64,000 bases of DNA from Daphnia carinata. Its lineage: Eukaryota; Arthropoda; Branchiopoda; Diplostraca; Daphniidae. A model generated the notes under the pieces. It saw nothing but the letters and a program-made list of their open reading frames with translations. It ran no database searches and was not told the origin of the DNA. Shown here piece by piece: positions 1 to 11,671 of the stretch. The stretch lies in assembly GCF_022539665.2 (NCBI RefSeq), contig NC_081336.1, forward strand, positions 6,740,278 to 6,804,277, in the 5' to 3' direction. A program made the position numbers and the translations under genes. Each line of letters starts with the position of its first letter. The stretch's first letter is position 1.

Positions 1-276
1 TGAGCATAAGGTTCAGCTTTGCATTAGGTCAAGGTGATGAGAGGCTAGGTGAACCATTTCCCATATAATGTTACCTCCCACTTTACGCAAAACTCACCTG
101 ACACTAGACCTATTTTACGCCTACCTGTCACTCGTGTTTTAGCAATTGACCAAGTCGCATCATTATAGTCACTTGGTCGTAACCTGTCACCTAGTCGATC
201 GCAAATTACAATCTTTTTTAAAATTCAATTTAACGTTGTATTTTAACTTACTTTGATCGCTCGTGTTTTTAAAGAA
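1..276. other. Upstream region of ABCH copy A
   Basis: This is AT-rich sequence upstream of the first ABCH start codon. I see no coding exon. A promoter and 5' UTR are expected here, but I cannot recognise a TATA box or initiator with confidence. Confidence 0.3.
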
Positions 277-3200
277 ATGAAGGACGGCGTTGAGATGCCC
301 ACCGTTTCGTCCAGTCAGGGTGTTGTCGTCCGTAACGCAATAAAATCCTATGGCGTTGGCCGCCGCCGATCTACCGTACTCGAAGGGCTCGACATGAGCG
401 TTAAACGAGGAACAATGTAATATCCCCCTATTTAATATTTATTTTAAAGGAATAAAATGTCATGTACTCTCTGCCTTTTAGCTATGGGCTATTAGGAGCA
501 AGTGGTTGCGGAAAAACGACATTGCTGAGCTGTATCGTTGGCCGACGAAGCTTTGACAGCGGAGAAGTGCTGGTGTTGGGTGGCCCACCGGGCACGCCGG
601 AAAGCGGAATTCCAGGTCCGCGGGTGGGCTACATGCCTCAAGAATTGGCGCTTTATGGCGAATTTAGCATTAAAGAAACGCTTCAGTATTTCGGCCGTAT
701 CTACAAATTGCAAGCAGATTTTGTAGATGCCCAGTTGGAATTCTTATCCAAATTATTAGACCTACCCCCTGGCCATCGTTACGTCAAGACTTTGAGCGGT
801 GGTCAGCAACGACGCGTTTCATTCGCAGTTGCTTTGTTTCACGAGCCCGAACTGCTCATTTTGGACGAACCAACTGTTGGCGTTGATCCATTACTCCGAC
901 ACAGGTACATTTTAAATCTTCGCATTGTCCTTTAAATGTCTTATTACTTTCATTTGTATTGGGCGATTATGATGGTAGCATATGGAACCACCTTGTTCGC
1001 CAAAGCGATGAGCACGGAAGAACGGTGATCATTACAACGCATTACATCGAAGAAGCACGTCAAGCCGATACGGTAAGATTCGTAATTGCATTATGCCTTT
1101 AATCCGAAACGAGTGTTTGTGTCCTTGGCAGTCACTTGTTCCCTTGGCGATGTATTCTTTTAATGGTTTTCTATTTCGTAGTGGTGCAATGATTTATTAG
1201 ACGTAACCTTGGCTAATGGTTGCCCTAAATGCGGGCACATCGTAATAGTGGAATTGTTTTAGCCTTGGCGAACTGAACCGCATAAACATCACTTTCCAAT
1301 TTGGGCAGCTCATCTTTGTCGTGTTTATCGCGATTTATTGTTTCCCATTTCTCTAATAACGATTTTTTAAAATGTCCCTGTAGATTGGGATGATGCGTTC
1401 TGGCCGTTTGTTGGCCGAAGAATCACCAGAAAATCTGTTGAAGAATTACAGACTGCCCACGTTGGAAGATGTGTTTCTTAAACTTTGCATGAAAGACGGG
1501 GGTAACAAGCACGATGCTGAGGTGACATCAACGACTTCCAAAGAGATTGATTTCGCAGCATCCCGTAAATGTCACCGTGGAGGTCGTGATAATATGGCTT
1601 TTGATGTCAGTCAGTTTGACATAGTTCAGCTGGACGCTGAACGTCTGGACAACATAAAAAGCCATCCCGGATCGTTAGCGAATTACAATGCCGTAAGAAA
1701 TGGACTACATAATTTCACATTTCAGATGACAGATGATTCTAATTTCGATATTTAGCCAAGCTCAAAATCGACATTACCGATGGAAGAAGGTGGTGTCGTG
1801 TGCTTGAATTTCAACCGGTTTGGTGATAACAACCTACGGGGATATAACCAAAAGCGCCCTAATCAGCTCCAACAGATGAGTCTTAGTGCCATTCAGAATT
1901 CTTCCCACCATGGCAAACGTGAAAAAGCCGCTACATCATTTCAAATGGATGGACTATTTAATGTTCAACCCATTGGAAATAACATTAAAGAAACCCGAAC
2001 GGCTAATAACATTCACACAGTCAGCAATTATGATGACCAAGGAACAAGTCAGAGCCGCAGCCGTACGTTCAGAATGGCCATACCGTCTACCCATCGTAGC
2101 GCGGCGCTCATCCACAAGAATTTCATGCAGACATTTCGAAATATTGGGTAAAGAATTTTTTAAAGATTGAAAGCGCATTGACCTAGGTCTGTATTTTCTT
2201 ATACATTTTAGGATGTTTTTGTTCGTCTTCCTGTTACCTGCTCTTCAAGCAATCATCTTTTGTCTGGCTATCGGAAGGGATCCGACCTTTCTGAAGATGG
2301 CCATTGTTAACGATGAGCTGGATCCAAGCGAAGGCCGTGTTTGCAACTACACTACGGATTGTTCGTATTTCATGTACAGCTGTCGCTATCTGCGCTTCAT
2401 TGACAACGACACAATAATCCAGGTTTAAGATTTTGTTTTTCAAGTCTTATTTTTTGGGGGGTTTGAGGGTAACGTTCAATGTGCTCTGTTGTAGATTCCC
2501 TATCTAAGTTTACCAGAAGCCATAGAGGCCACGAAAAGGGGGGAAGTGTGGGGTGTCGTTCACTTTGGCCGGAATTTTACGGATGAATTGATGGTTCGCC
2601 AGGCGGACGGCAGTGCTGCAAGTAATGAAACAATTATCGCTAGTCAGATCGGAGTTACCATGGATTTTTCCAGTGAGTATTAAAATGTTTTTTTTTTTTC
2701 CCAAATACGTGCGTTAACGTAAAGCTTCTTATTCGCTTTTAGACCAACAAATTTCGGTTATTCTTCAACGCCGGCTGAACGAAGCTTTTGAAGATTTCAC
2801 AAACGATATTTTGAAAGCTTGCGCATACGAACCAACTGCAGGCAATATTCCTGTCACGGTAATGTATTACTTCTCTATAACTTTTGTTTGATATAGGGCG
2901 TGGGAAGTAAGGCTACGTGATCTATCAGTTTGGCTTAAGTTTGTGTTTTTAACTTGCAGTTCCTCGATCCTGTTTATGGCAAGAAAGACTCCACTTACAC
3001 AGAGTTCATGGCTCCTGGCATGATATTGACGTAGGTTACTAGCTATTCTTACCTTGTTTTATGGCTGTTTTAAAATTATTATTTTTCTTCCCAAGGATTG
3101 TATATTTTATTGCTGTGGCGTTAACTGCTGGCGTCTTCATCAGTGAACGAAAGGAAGGTCTTTTAGATCGAAGCTTAGTGGCTGGTATGAGGACCTGGAA

Positions 3201-3809
3201 TATTTGTTTTTCTTCTACGTGGTTGATGAATTTAACTAATGTTTTTTTTTTTTTTTACAGGGGTTCAGATGACAGAAATCCTACTGGCTCATTTGGTTAA
3301 CCAGTTTACGGTGTTGCTTGGTCAGACGGCACTCGTTTTCCTGTGTATGTTGACTGTTTTTAGCATACCGTGCCAGGGCAATTTAGTTCTGGCTGTATTC
3401 ATTACTCTTCTTCAAGGTCTTTGCGGAATGTCTTATGGTAAATTACGACGCGCATGTTATTTTACTGGTTCAAATCAGAAAATTGTTTTTTTGCGTTCCA
3501 GGTTTGTTAGTGTCGAGTTTGTGCGATAGTGAAATCAGCGCCATTCATCTTTCGTTGGGCAGCTTTTATCCGACTCTACTTCTCAGTGGAATCATTTGGC
3601 CAATTGAAGGGATGTCGCCTTACCTACGCCATTTCTCCTACGCTCTTCCACAAACGTACGCCATCGAAGCTTTGAGGTCAGTTTTTGCGAGAGGATGGGG
3701 TGCTGAATTGCCTGACGTTTATTATGGTATTCTGATCAGTACCGGATGGATTTTTGTTATGTTGGCTATGAGCTTAGCGGTTGTACGTATACGCAAGCAC
3801 ACAGGGTAA
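277..3809 (+). CDS. ABC transporter subfamily H half-transporter, copy A
   Basis: The gene has 12 exons: 277-416, 482-904, 979-1072, 1384-1692, 1756-2147, 2212-2422, 2495-2672, 2743-2858, 2960-3030, 3096-3184, 3261-3437, 3502-3809. The predicted protein is 835 aa. The order is NBD then TMD, typical of ABCG/ABCH half-transporters that work as dimers. Visible motifs are Walker [10 protein letters not shown] (about residues 52-60), Q-loop YMPQ (about 97-100), signature [10 protein letters not shown] (from about 151), Walker B LLILDEP (about 171-177) and H-loop THYIEEA. A polar linker follows (exons 4-5). Then comes a transmembrane domain with a large extracytoplasmic loop carrying [10 protein letters not shown] (cysteines plus an NYT glycosylation sequon). 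The C-terminus is RIRKHTG. Insect ABCH proteins are linked to lipid delivery to the cuticle and barrier formation; the substrate here is unknown. The ATG at 277 gives an N-terminus like that of the other copies. Intron 3 (311 bp) is unusually long. Confidence 0.93.
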
Positions 3810-4309
3810 TTGCGTTTGATTCTATTGTCCTTTTTTATTTTTTTGCGTGCTAAATGCGATATTAGCTTTGCTCTGTTTTTAGGTTAATGATTTTCTGGTA
3901 GACCGTTTTATTTTCATTGTTTGGCGTTTCATTTGTATTAGCTATGATCAACTTCCTTACGCCCTGTATGTTTTTCTAGTGACATTTACGCATTTTTATG
4001 GACTGGTTTATTAAGTGGGGAAATGGGGGATTTGCTAGGTTGTTACAAGTTTGGTCTTACCTATGTAGTTGCGTATTTGATTTAATTTTTTTTTACTTTT
4101 TTCCCCTTCTAATCACAACGCATGTTATGTAAGTTTTCATCACCACATCATACTAATTCGTATCAACTCATCGGTAGTTGGCCAGATCGGTGCCAATTCT
4201 TTAAATTGCTTCACCTAGGAGTCATCCATCTTGCTAAGTTTTAAATACAACGAGTACTGATAAACTATATTGAAACTGATGCTAATATAATCTGATCAAT
4301 TTGAAAAGT
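3810..4309. other. Convergent intergenic region, ABCH A / ZFAND1
   Basis: This is a 500-bp AT-rich gap between the 3' ends of two convergent genes. It should hold both 3' UTRs. I see no coding potential. Confidence 0.4.
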
Positions 4310-4314
4310 TTATT
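4309..4314 (-). terminator. Poly(A) signal overlapping the ZFAND1 stop codon
   Basis: On the minus strand the 3' end reads CAATAAAC, so the TAA stop sits inside an AATAAA hexamer. If used, it would give a very short 3' UTR. Other signals further downstream cannot be excluded. Confidence 0.35.
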
Positions 4315-5062
4315 GATCAACATATTTCATGACAACAGTTTGCCCGTTGAAAAGTGTTTCTTCGTCAATCAATTCTGCGATTGTGACATCTTTTTTTTCT
4401 GACAGACAATCGCCAGATGGAGAAAACAAATTAAGGTGAGGTTTTCCTGCAATATTATTAAAGTTAGCAGTTTTGCTTGCAGATGCAATAAAATCAATAC
4501 ATTTCCCCATAGACCAAAACTTTGAAACAAATACAGCCACTTGAACCTGCAATGGAGTTTTAACTGAAAAGTACACTCTCTCCTCAGCTGGAAGTTCATT
4601 CACACCTATTGAGTTTTGTTTGAGCTTCATTAATTGTACTTTAGCAGCAAGTTTTTCTGATTTCACTCCACGACAACTTGTTTTTTTCCCTGTGTTCTTT
4701 AACTGGATCTGCTTTATCAGTTCAGCAGTCTGCACCATTTTTTCCACAGGTTTTTCTAGTTTAGAGCACTGGTGGTCAACTTGATGACGGTGTTGAAGGC
4801 AAAAGTGTAAATCACAGAAAGAACATGACATTTGGACCAATTCCTTTGTAGAACAGTTTGCAAGAGAACAAACATGCATTTCTGGAGAGGGTTTTTCTGA
4901 TGCTTTAGATGAAGAATCATGGTAGGAGTAGCAAGAATGATCAAAAGGTTGAAAATGTGCTTTACAAAAATGTTTTTGACAATAGGAGCAGAGAATAGGA
5001 AGGAGATCCAATTGTTGGCATACTGCCATGTTGCATCTCTCACCTAAAGAAGGGAACTCCAT
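4310..5062 (-). CDS. ZFAND1: AN1-type zinc finger protein 1-like (ZFAND1)
   Basis: This is a single-exon gene of 250 aa. Two AN1-type zinc fingers lie near residues 10-55 and 62-105, seen as repeated Cys/His sets (CNMAVCQQLDLLPILCSYC then FCKAHF; CSLANC then CSFCDLHFC). The C-terminal half ends in a ubiquitin-like region (DVTIAELIDEETLFNGQTVV). This architecture and length fit ZFAND1, which in vertebrates recruits p97/VCP and the proteasome to stress granules. That role is family knowledge, not shown here. The start ATG lies 68 bp after the stop codon of ANAPC13 on the same strand. The sequence TATTATTTAG, a possible splice acceptor, lies about 10 bp before the ATG. An AATAAA overlaps the TAA stop codon. 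Confidence 0.88.
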   Translation of the reverse strand: MEFPSLGERCNMAVCQQLDLLPILCSYCQKHFCKAHFQPFDHSCYSYHDSSSKASEKPSPEMHVCSLANCSTKELVQMSCSFCDLHFCLQHRHQVDHQCSKLEKPVEKMVQTAELIKQIQLKNTGKKTSCRGVKSEKLAAKVQLMKLKQNSIGVNELPAEERVYFSVKTPLQVQVAVFVSKFWSMGKCIDFIASASKTANFNNIAGKPHLNLFSPSGDCLSEKKDVTIAELIDEETLFNGQTVVMKYVDQ

Positions 5063-5130
5063 TTTTCTTATCTAAATAATAAAAACTATTAGCCAATAAT
5101 TGTTGGTAAAAACAGCTTTACGAAAGTAGT

Positions 5131-5340
5131 TTACTGCGTAGTGATTCGATTAAGAGCAAGATCAGCCCACTTCTTTTCAACAGCTTTAAGAGAATTTTCC
5201 GTGTTCAAATCATCCGGATCTGGGTCAGGTAGTTCGATAGCAGAAACAGCGATATCATCGGTTGGTAAGGAATCTTTCGCCCACTCTTTATCAACGACTT
5301 CCACAAGAGAAGCTTCCATTAGAAACTCGTTGTCCATAGT
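5131..5340 (-). CDS. ANAPC13: Anaphase-promoting complex subunit 13
   Basis: This is a 69-aa acidic protein. It matches the APC13/Swm1 pattern: an N-terminal helix followed by DKEWAKDSLPTDDIAV, then the ELPDPDPDD segment (vertebrate ELPEPE), and a C-terminal KKWADLAL (vertebrate MKWTDLAL). APC13 is a small structural subunit that stabilises TPR subunits of the cell-cycle ubiquitin ligase APC/C. I chose the internal Met (MDNEF) as the start because vertebrate APC13 begins at the equivalent place. An in-frame Met six codons upstream (5358) is the alternative. The gene is head-to-tail with ZFAND1, with only 68 bp between stop and start. Confidence 0.88.
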   Translation of the reverse strand, partial: TMDNEFLMEASLVEVVDKEWAKDSLPTDDIAVSAIELPDPDPDDLNTENSLKAVEKKWADLALNRITTQ

Positions 5341-8283
5341 TTGCCTTATTATTTTCAAGTAGAATCCTACCCCTCTCTTAGTGAATGATCAACGTGGAAG
5401 CTTCTTTTTTTGAAATATCATTAAATAAAAACCGTGGACGTAAATTGTACGCAAAAATAATCGAATTTGGGATTTGAAGCAGTCGACTAACCTGGCAAGT
5501 AGTAACTGTCAAACAATCCGCGTAAAGTATTTCAAACTCCGCATAACTTTGATACCTTTTTGTGACCTTAGCGCGAGTCATTTGTTTTCAGATTTGCCCA
5601 CTTCCAGCTTTCCAAATACCAGCTTCCATGTGGGAACGTTGGCTTTTCAGTGTCCTTCCATGTTTAGCTTCGCATTTTGTTTAATGTATGTTTTATGTTT
5701 CAGCTTTCATGGCCAGAAAATTCGGTTACCTAATGTGAGCATTTCCAATGTCTAGATAATCTGTTTCCTCTTGACGCAGAATTTTTTAGAATAACACATT
5801 TACGTGTTTAACTCAACAGCATGGACAAGGTTTTTATCCCTTCAACAATGTCGGTGCCACGTGTGGGCAATCATTTATCGTCTACTATACTAACCAGGTT
5901 ATTTCCATCTTTCTTTCTTTATGATTTCTTGGTTTCTTGTTGCTGGTGGTATGCAATATGCCCTGTATTTATTGCCGATCGCTATATTTTGTTGTTTTTT
6001 AGCAAGTGTTGAAATTTCAATGAACTTACTACACCCACTGTAGTAAGATTTATTGCAAACACCAGTGGAAAGATTCGAAGGGTATTCAGCATCTAAAATA
6101 TATCTTTTTTTTATCGGTACTGTTTTTCGACTCAGAAGATACTACCAGATAAAATGAAATTTTCGCCCACATGAAAGTGATGGAGTTTGGAGAACTTGAG
6201 TAATGAAAAGGTGATGGAGGACATTCGAGCGATTTTCTTTTATTGCACGCCCTTCCGCCGAATTCCTATACTACAGGTAAGGGAAGTCAGTTCTCTTTTC
6301 TTTTATTATTTTGGTGACTTATCGTGAGGATATGAGAAGAAAATAACTAAAGTTTTTCGGAAAGGTCATTTTTCATCATTGGCAGAATCTTGCAAATAAA
6401 ACTACTCTAGTGTTAAACGTTGCGAGGGAAAATATCGTTGTACTAGAGACCAACACGGGGTTAAAAAGTACGTTTATCTTGTGTCTCTAAAGGACGAAAA
6501 AATCATCCTTAAAAAGCGAATAACAGCAAGGTTATACTGTTTTTTTTTTTGCATCGTTTTACGTAAGAAATAATTTAAAGACTTTATTCGCAAACAAAGT
6601 AGAACACGTTTCACCTTTTAAAAAATGTGTTCGCTCATCAGACATTGGTAATGATAAGCAATCGCAAAACCGTTTCTACGAGAAATCCTTACTAAACCGT
6701 TAAAGTAAGCAATCGGAATGGTGACGTAGAGTTCTTTCGTAAGAATGCATATCCGTTTAAAGTCTGTGGATGGAGAGAGAGAAAGTTTGCATTTGAAAAT
6801 CAGACATTTTAACAGATAATTGTAGTGGGACCCGGTAACTAATTACCACACGTTGTTTTTAAAATAAAAAAAGAGAAGAGCTTTAAAAACTTATCTACCT
6901 ATTGAACGAAAACAAGTAAATCGGGGGAAAGGAAATCTCGTTTTAAAATCTCACAAACACGACGAAAAATTTCTTTCACCAAAACGTGCAGGATTAATCT
7001 TTTTAATGGCTTTAGTTTGATAATTAAAAATCTTCTGTATCCTGTTTCAAAGCCGTGATGTTGTGGCTCATCTTACGCTTCCAAAGTAAAAACAAAGTTC
7101 ATGTTGGGGTACAATTAGCATTCCCGTAAAATTCCATTAGTAGTCCGCTTTAGAATTGTGCAATTTTGATGGATTAACTAGAATGTATATTGCGTTGTTA
7201 TAGTTAAGTGGGACAATATACCGTTGAATATGGTGTTTGTGGCTATCTTTAATGATAGCCGGTAGGCATTATTCATTTTATGATCTGGTAAGCGTATATC
7301 AAACGTAGAAAGTGCTCAGAACATGGAGGAGTGGCTTGCATTCAATAGTTCAAGACCTGTCTGACGAGTTCACGGGACATGGTCAATGCCACGTCAACTC
7401 AAGAAGAAAGTGTTTTTGCAATCCCTTTTTCTGGTTTGGTTACTTTCATCACCGACTTCATAAGTTTCTTATGAACTAAATGTACTAATCCGGGTTAAAC
7501 GACCAACAACCGCAACCAAAAACAGTACAGAAAACTGGTTTCTTAAATAGGAAAATAGATCAGTAGACGATGGAGATTGCACGTTTTCTTGTATTCCGTT
7601 TCAATGAGCAAGACGCACATCGTGACTACTTATTCATAGTGCTCCGTTTTGATGATTACGCCATAGCATGTTAAGACTATCAATCAAACATTTCCATTAC
7701 TTTCGAATGAACGAGGGTAAGCAAAGAATTCTCTTACAAATACAAAAATCACACCCATTTATGTCGGCGTTTAGTTCTTTGTAGATGGTTCGCCTTTAAA
7801 ATGACTAATATCTTTTTGTTCCTTTTTAGGTAAGCGGATGATGGAAAAACCATTGGTTAAGGACGTCGTCGTTTCCCTGATTTCTGCAATGGATTCCGCA
7901 ACATTTAATTCATTTTTGCAACTGCACCATAGACCATCGAATTTCCCTTTTCTCGTTTATCCTGCAATAAGTTTCGGGAAAAAAAGTCGAAAGCGAGAAA
8001 AAAAAACCTGTGCGGGGGAAAAGACGGAGAGCAATGAGAAAGGGAAAGGACCTGGTCACAAAAAGCCGGTCAAGGCGATAGAAAGACACACTACTTTGGT
8101 ATTTTTCTTTCTACATCGGCTCCCACATAAACTAACATAGCATTGTCACTTGTAATCTAGCTGCTAAAGAAGCATTGTTAGGACCGTCTTATCCCACAAC
8201 AGTGCAACGAAAAGTTCGTCTCCATTTATTGTTTTATAGCACAATTTCTTTCATTCTAAGGATCGGAAATCGTTCTGAAAGCA
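5341..8283. other. Long non-coding stretch between ANAPC13 and ABCH B
   Basis: About 2.9 kb of AT-rich sequence holds no exon I can support. Small open frames here (5821-6012, 7838-8140) lack family features and have composition like their surroundings. A good splice acceptor (TTTCATTCTAAG, ending at 8260) sits 23 bp before the ABCH B start. A 5' UTR intron could therefore occupy part of this space, with the promoter further upstream. Confidence 0.4.
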
Positions 8284-11200
8284 ATGAAAAGGCAAATTGG
8301 CGATTTAAACGTGTCTGTTCCATCGCATCGACCTGGTGGTGAAATGGTCGACACCGGTGGCAATTGCGTTCAATTGGGAGTCATGGTCCGTGATGCGGTA
8401 AAATCCTATGGTGTTGGAAGTCGTCGAGCTACAGTACTTCAAGGATTAAACATGAGCGTTAAAAGAGGATCAATGTAAGGAATTTTTCAAATATGTAAAA
8501 ATTAATTTGCATAATTGGGAAAATATTTATTAAATACTTGAAAAAGTATCAATTGAAACACAAACCATTTAATTTGAATGTTGGTTAATTTTGTAGATAC
8601 GGACTACTAGGGGCCAGTGGTTGCGGTAAAACGACCCTGTTGAGTTGTCTAGTGGGTCGTCGTAGCTTGAATAGCGGGGAAATCCTGGTGCTTGGCAACG
8701 AACCTGGCGCTCCCGACAGCGGAATTCCCGGCCCAAAGGTCGGCTACATGCCGCAAGAATTGGCCCTTTATAGCCATTTTACGATCAAAGAGACGCTTCA
8801 GTATTTCGGACGCATCTATAATCTGGAAATGAGTTTTGTCGACGCCCAGGTTGAATTTTTGGTGAAATTATTAGACCTGCCATCAAGCGATCGCTATGTT
8901 ATGGCGTTGAGTGGAGGTCAACAGCGACGTGTTTCGTTTGCCGTTGCCATATTTCACGAACCTGAACTGCTCATCTTGGATGAGCCAACGGTTGGTGTTG
9001 ATCCAGTCCTCAGGCACAGGTAATTTCAAAATTGGTTTCTTTTGTCAGTTCTTCAAAGATGTATCCTTCCAAACTGGACAGCTATATTAGATTAGATGGC
9101 GTATTGTATCAATATAACAAAGAAATTATTGCCTATTCGTAAAAAGAAAAATTTTCTGGCATTCGCTCACTAGATTATGTATTGTACATTTTTGTGTAGA
9201 TCTGTTTAACTAACTTTCTCCCATTTGCAGCATCTGGAAGCATCTCATCAGCCAGAGTGTCGACCATTCAAGAACAATTATTGTTACCACTCACTACATC
9301 GAAGAAGCTCGACAAGCTAATATGGTATTGCGAAATGAAAAGAGAGAAAAAGAACTTACTCAAACTTCTTTTTGTTTTCTAGATTGGATTGATGCGTTCT
9401 GGTCGTTTGCTGGCGGAAGATTCGCCCGATAATCTACTAATAAATTACAATCTCTCATCGTTAGAGGATGTATTCCTAAAGCTTTGCATGAAGGATGAAG
9501 GTAACAATCAAGAGCAACAACAACCTAAAATTTTGGAACGCACCGTAAGTTCCAGTAGTATGCGCCGCAATGTAGCTCGGCCGAAACAACCATCTACAGG
9601 CCATGATAACATGGCTTTTGATCGAGGAACCAGTCAGTCTGATATTTCTGAAATCGGCGTGGACTGTCAGGATCTCAGGAACACTCGTGTATCTCAAGTT
9701 ACCACAGCCGATTGCAACGCGGTAAAACTATTGTTTCTTTCCTACTCGTTATTTGCGTGTTTTATCTGTGGCAATCGCTCATTGTAAGTAATTCAATTAT
9801 GTATTCTTTTTTCTCGGTTACAGAATGTAACTACCAACATTGGTACAATTCCCTCGGTAGCAACCTATGCCAGCCAGACGTACAGCGCCCCTGCAAACAA
9901 AAAGGCAGCTGGTAAACGAAAAAACCAAATGTTCAGAATGACTCTGCCTTCTATGCGCCGTCTTTACGGACTTCTTCACAAAAATTACATGATGATGTTT
10001 CGGAATCTCGGGTATACAGTTAAAAATCATTAGTGTTATTTGAGTTTTCAATGATAACATTTTTCGCTGTTTTTGACCGGCGAAGCATCTTTTTTTTTCT
10101 CTACTTTCTACCGGCATTTCAAGCAACTATCTTTAATGTGACTCTTGGACGCGAGCCGAAGGGATTGAAGATGGGCATCGTCAATGACGAGGTAGATGCG
10201 AGTCAAGGCCGTGTTTGCAATTACACGACAGATTGCACATATTCTATGCTAAGTTGTCGCTATCTCCGATACATAAAAGACAACATTATTCAGGTACGAT
10301 ATTTTATTTTATTGTATTGATTTGTTGGTTAAAAACAAAGAGAAATACTCATTCGTTGTATTTTTGGTTGCAGATTCCGTACGATAACGTAGCAGACGCT
10401 CTTCAAGCAGGAAAAGACAATGAAGTCTGGGGTTTCTTACATTTCGGACACAACTTTACGGAGGAATTTGAGCTGCGGCAAACTGATGGGGATTCAGCGA
10501 ATCTAGAAAACATTATTCGCAGTAGAATCAATGTCAAAATGGACTCCACAAGTCAGTTGATGCTTCTTCAAATTTTAATGATACTCTAAATGAATGCCTA
10601 TTTTCATGCCTGTTTAGATCAACAAATTGATGTCTTCATTGAAAAGTGGCTTTTGGAAGGCTTTGGAGATTTCTTCAAAGATTTTATGGTAGCTTGCGGA
10701 AATCAGCCAGAAGCGGGTTACCTCCCAGTCGTGGTACGCTATTGTTCTCCTTAAAAAGTTACTGAAGGTTCAAAAATTTGACAAAACTATTCGTTTACTG
10801 CGGTTCGTGTTTTCCATTGCAGTTCGAAGACCCAATCTATGGAAACAAAGAAACCCCGTATACCGAATTCATGTCTGCTGGCCTCATTATCTCGTAAGTT
10901 TTAATTTAATTTCAGTATGTTTAGTTGTTGAATTTCATAAAGACTGTTTCTGCTCAAGGGTTATTTATTTCATGGGAGTGTCACTAACTGCTGGCGTCTT
11001 CGTCGCGGAAAGAAAACAAGGTCTTCTTGACCGAAGCTTAGTGGCTGGTATGTGTTATGAATATTAAACAAAAATTCTAGTGCTAGTTACCTGTACATCT
11101 TGATTCTAATCATTCTTACACAGGCGTGCAGATGATTGAAATTTTGATGGGATATTTGATCAACCAATTTACCGTAATGGTTGGTCAGACGGCACTGGTT

Positions 11201-11671
11201 TTCATAATTATGTTACTGGTCTTTGACACCCCTTGTCATGGGAACTTGGCTTTAGCTGTATTTGTTACCTTTCTCCAAGGTTTCGTCGGAATGTGTTTTG
11301 GTATAAATTGGTTACTTTAACATTATATCCTTTTACTTATTTTCATGAAAATTTTTAATTTAGGTTTACTGATTGCCACTATGTGCGAAGACGAAATAAG
11401 TGCTTTGTGCCTTTCCATGTCCAGTTTTCTCCCAGCTTTAGTTGTCAGTGGGATCTGTTGGCCGATTGAAGGAATGCCGTTCTATTTACGAAACATCGCT
11501 TATTCTATGCCGATGACGTATGCCGTCGAATCTCTGAGATGTATTTTCACACGAGGATGGGGTGTTGAACATCTTGACGTAGCAGCGGGAATCTTAATAA
11601 GCTTTGCTTGGATTTTTGGTTTGCTAATTGTAAGTATAGTGATTGTACGCTTCCGCAAGTATACAAGTTAG
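8284..11671 (+). CDS. ABC transporter subfamily H half-transporter, copy B
   Basis: The gene has 12 exons: 8284-8474, 8597-9019, 9231-9324, 9383-9721, 9824-10011, 10086-10293, 10374-10551, 10618-10733, 10823-10893, 10959-11047, 11124-11300, 11364-11671. The predicted protein is 793 aa. It has an NBD with intact Walker A (GASGCGKTT), signature ([10 protein letters not shown]), Walker B (LLILDEP) and H-loop (THYIEEA), then a linker and a TMD with the conserved loop [12 protein letters not shown]. The linker is shorter than in A and C because exon 5 is 188 bp instead of 392 or 410. Departures from both paralogues are QANM after the H-loop where A and C have QADT, and a Phe-rich first transmembrane segment (IFFFLYFLPAF). 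The exon 6 acceptor (CCGGCGAAG) is weak in its pyrimidine tract. Function is expected to be lipid or xenobiotic export, substrate unknown. Confidence 0.92.

Noticed and set aside
5821..6012. Plus-strand open frame of 63 codons
   Set aside because: Hydrophobic, Phe/Ser-rich peptide in AT-rich sequence, no promoter or family signal; expected by chance.
7838..8140. Plus-strand 100-codon frame upstream of ABCH B
   Set aside because: Lys/Arg-rich low-complexity translation of a purine-rich stretch, no homology recognised, and it lies in the probable leader or promoter region of ABCH B.
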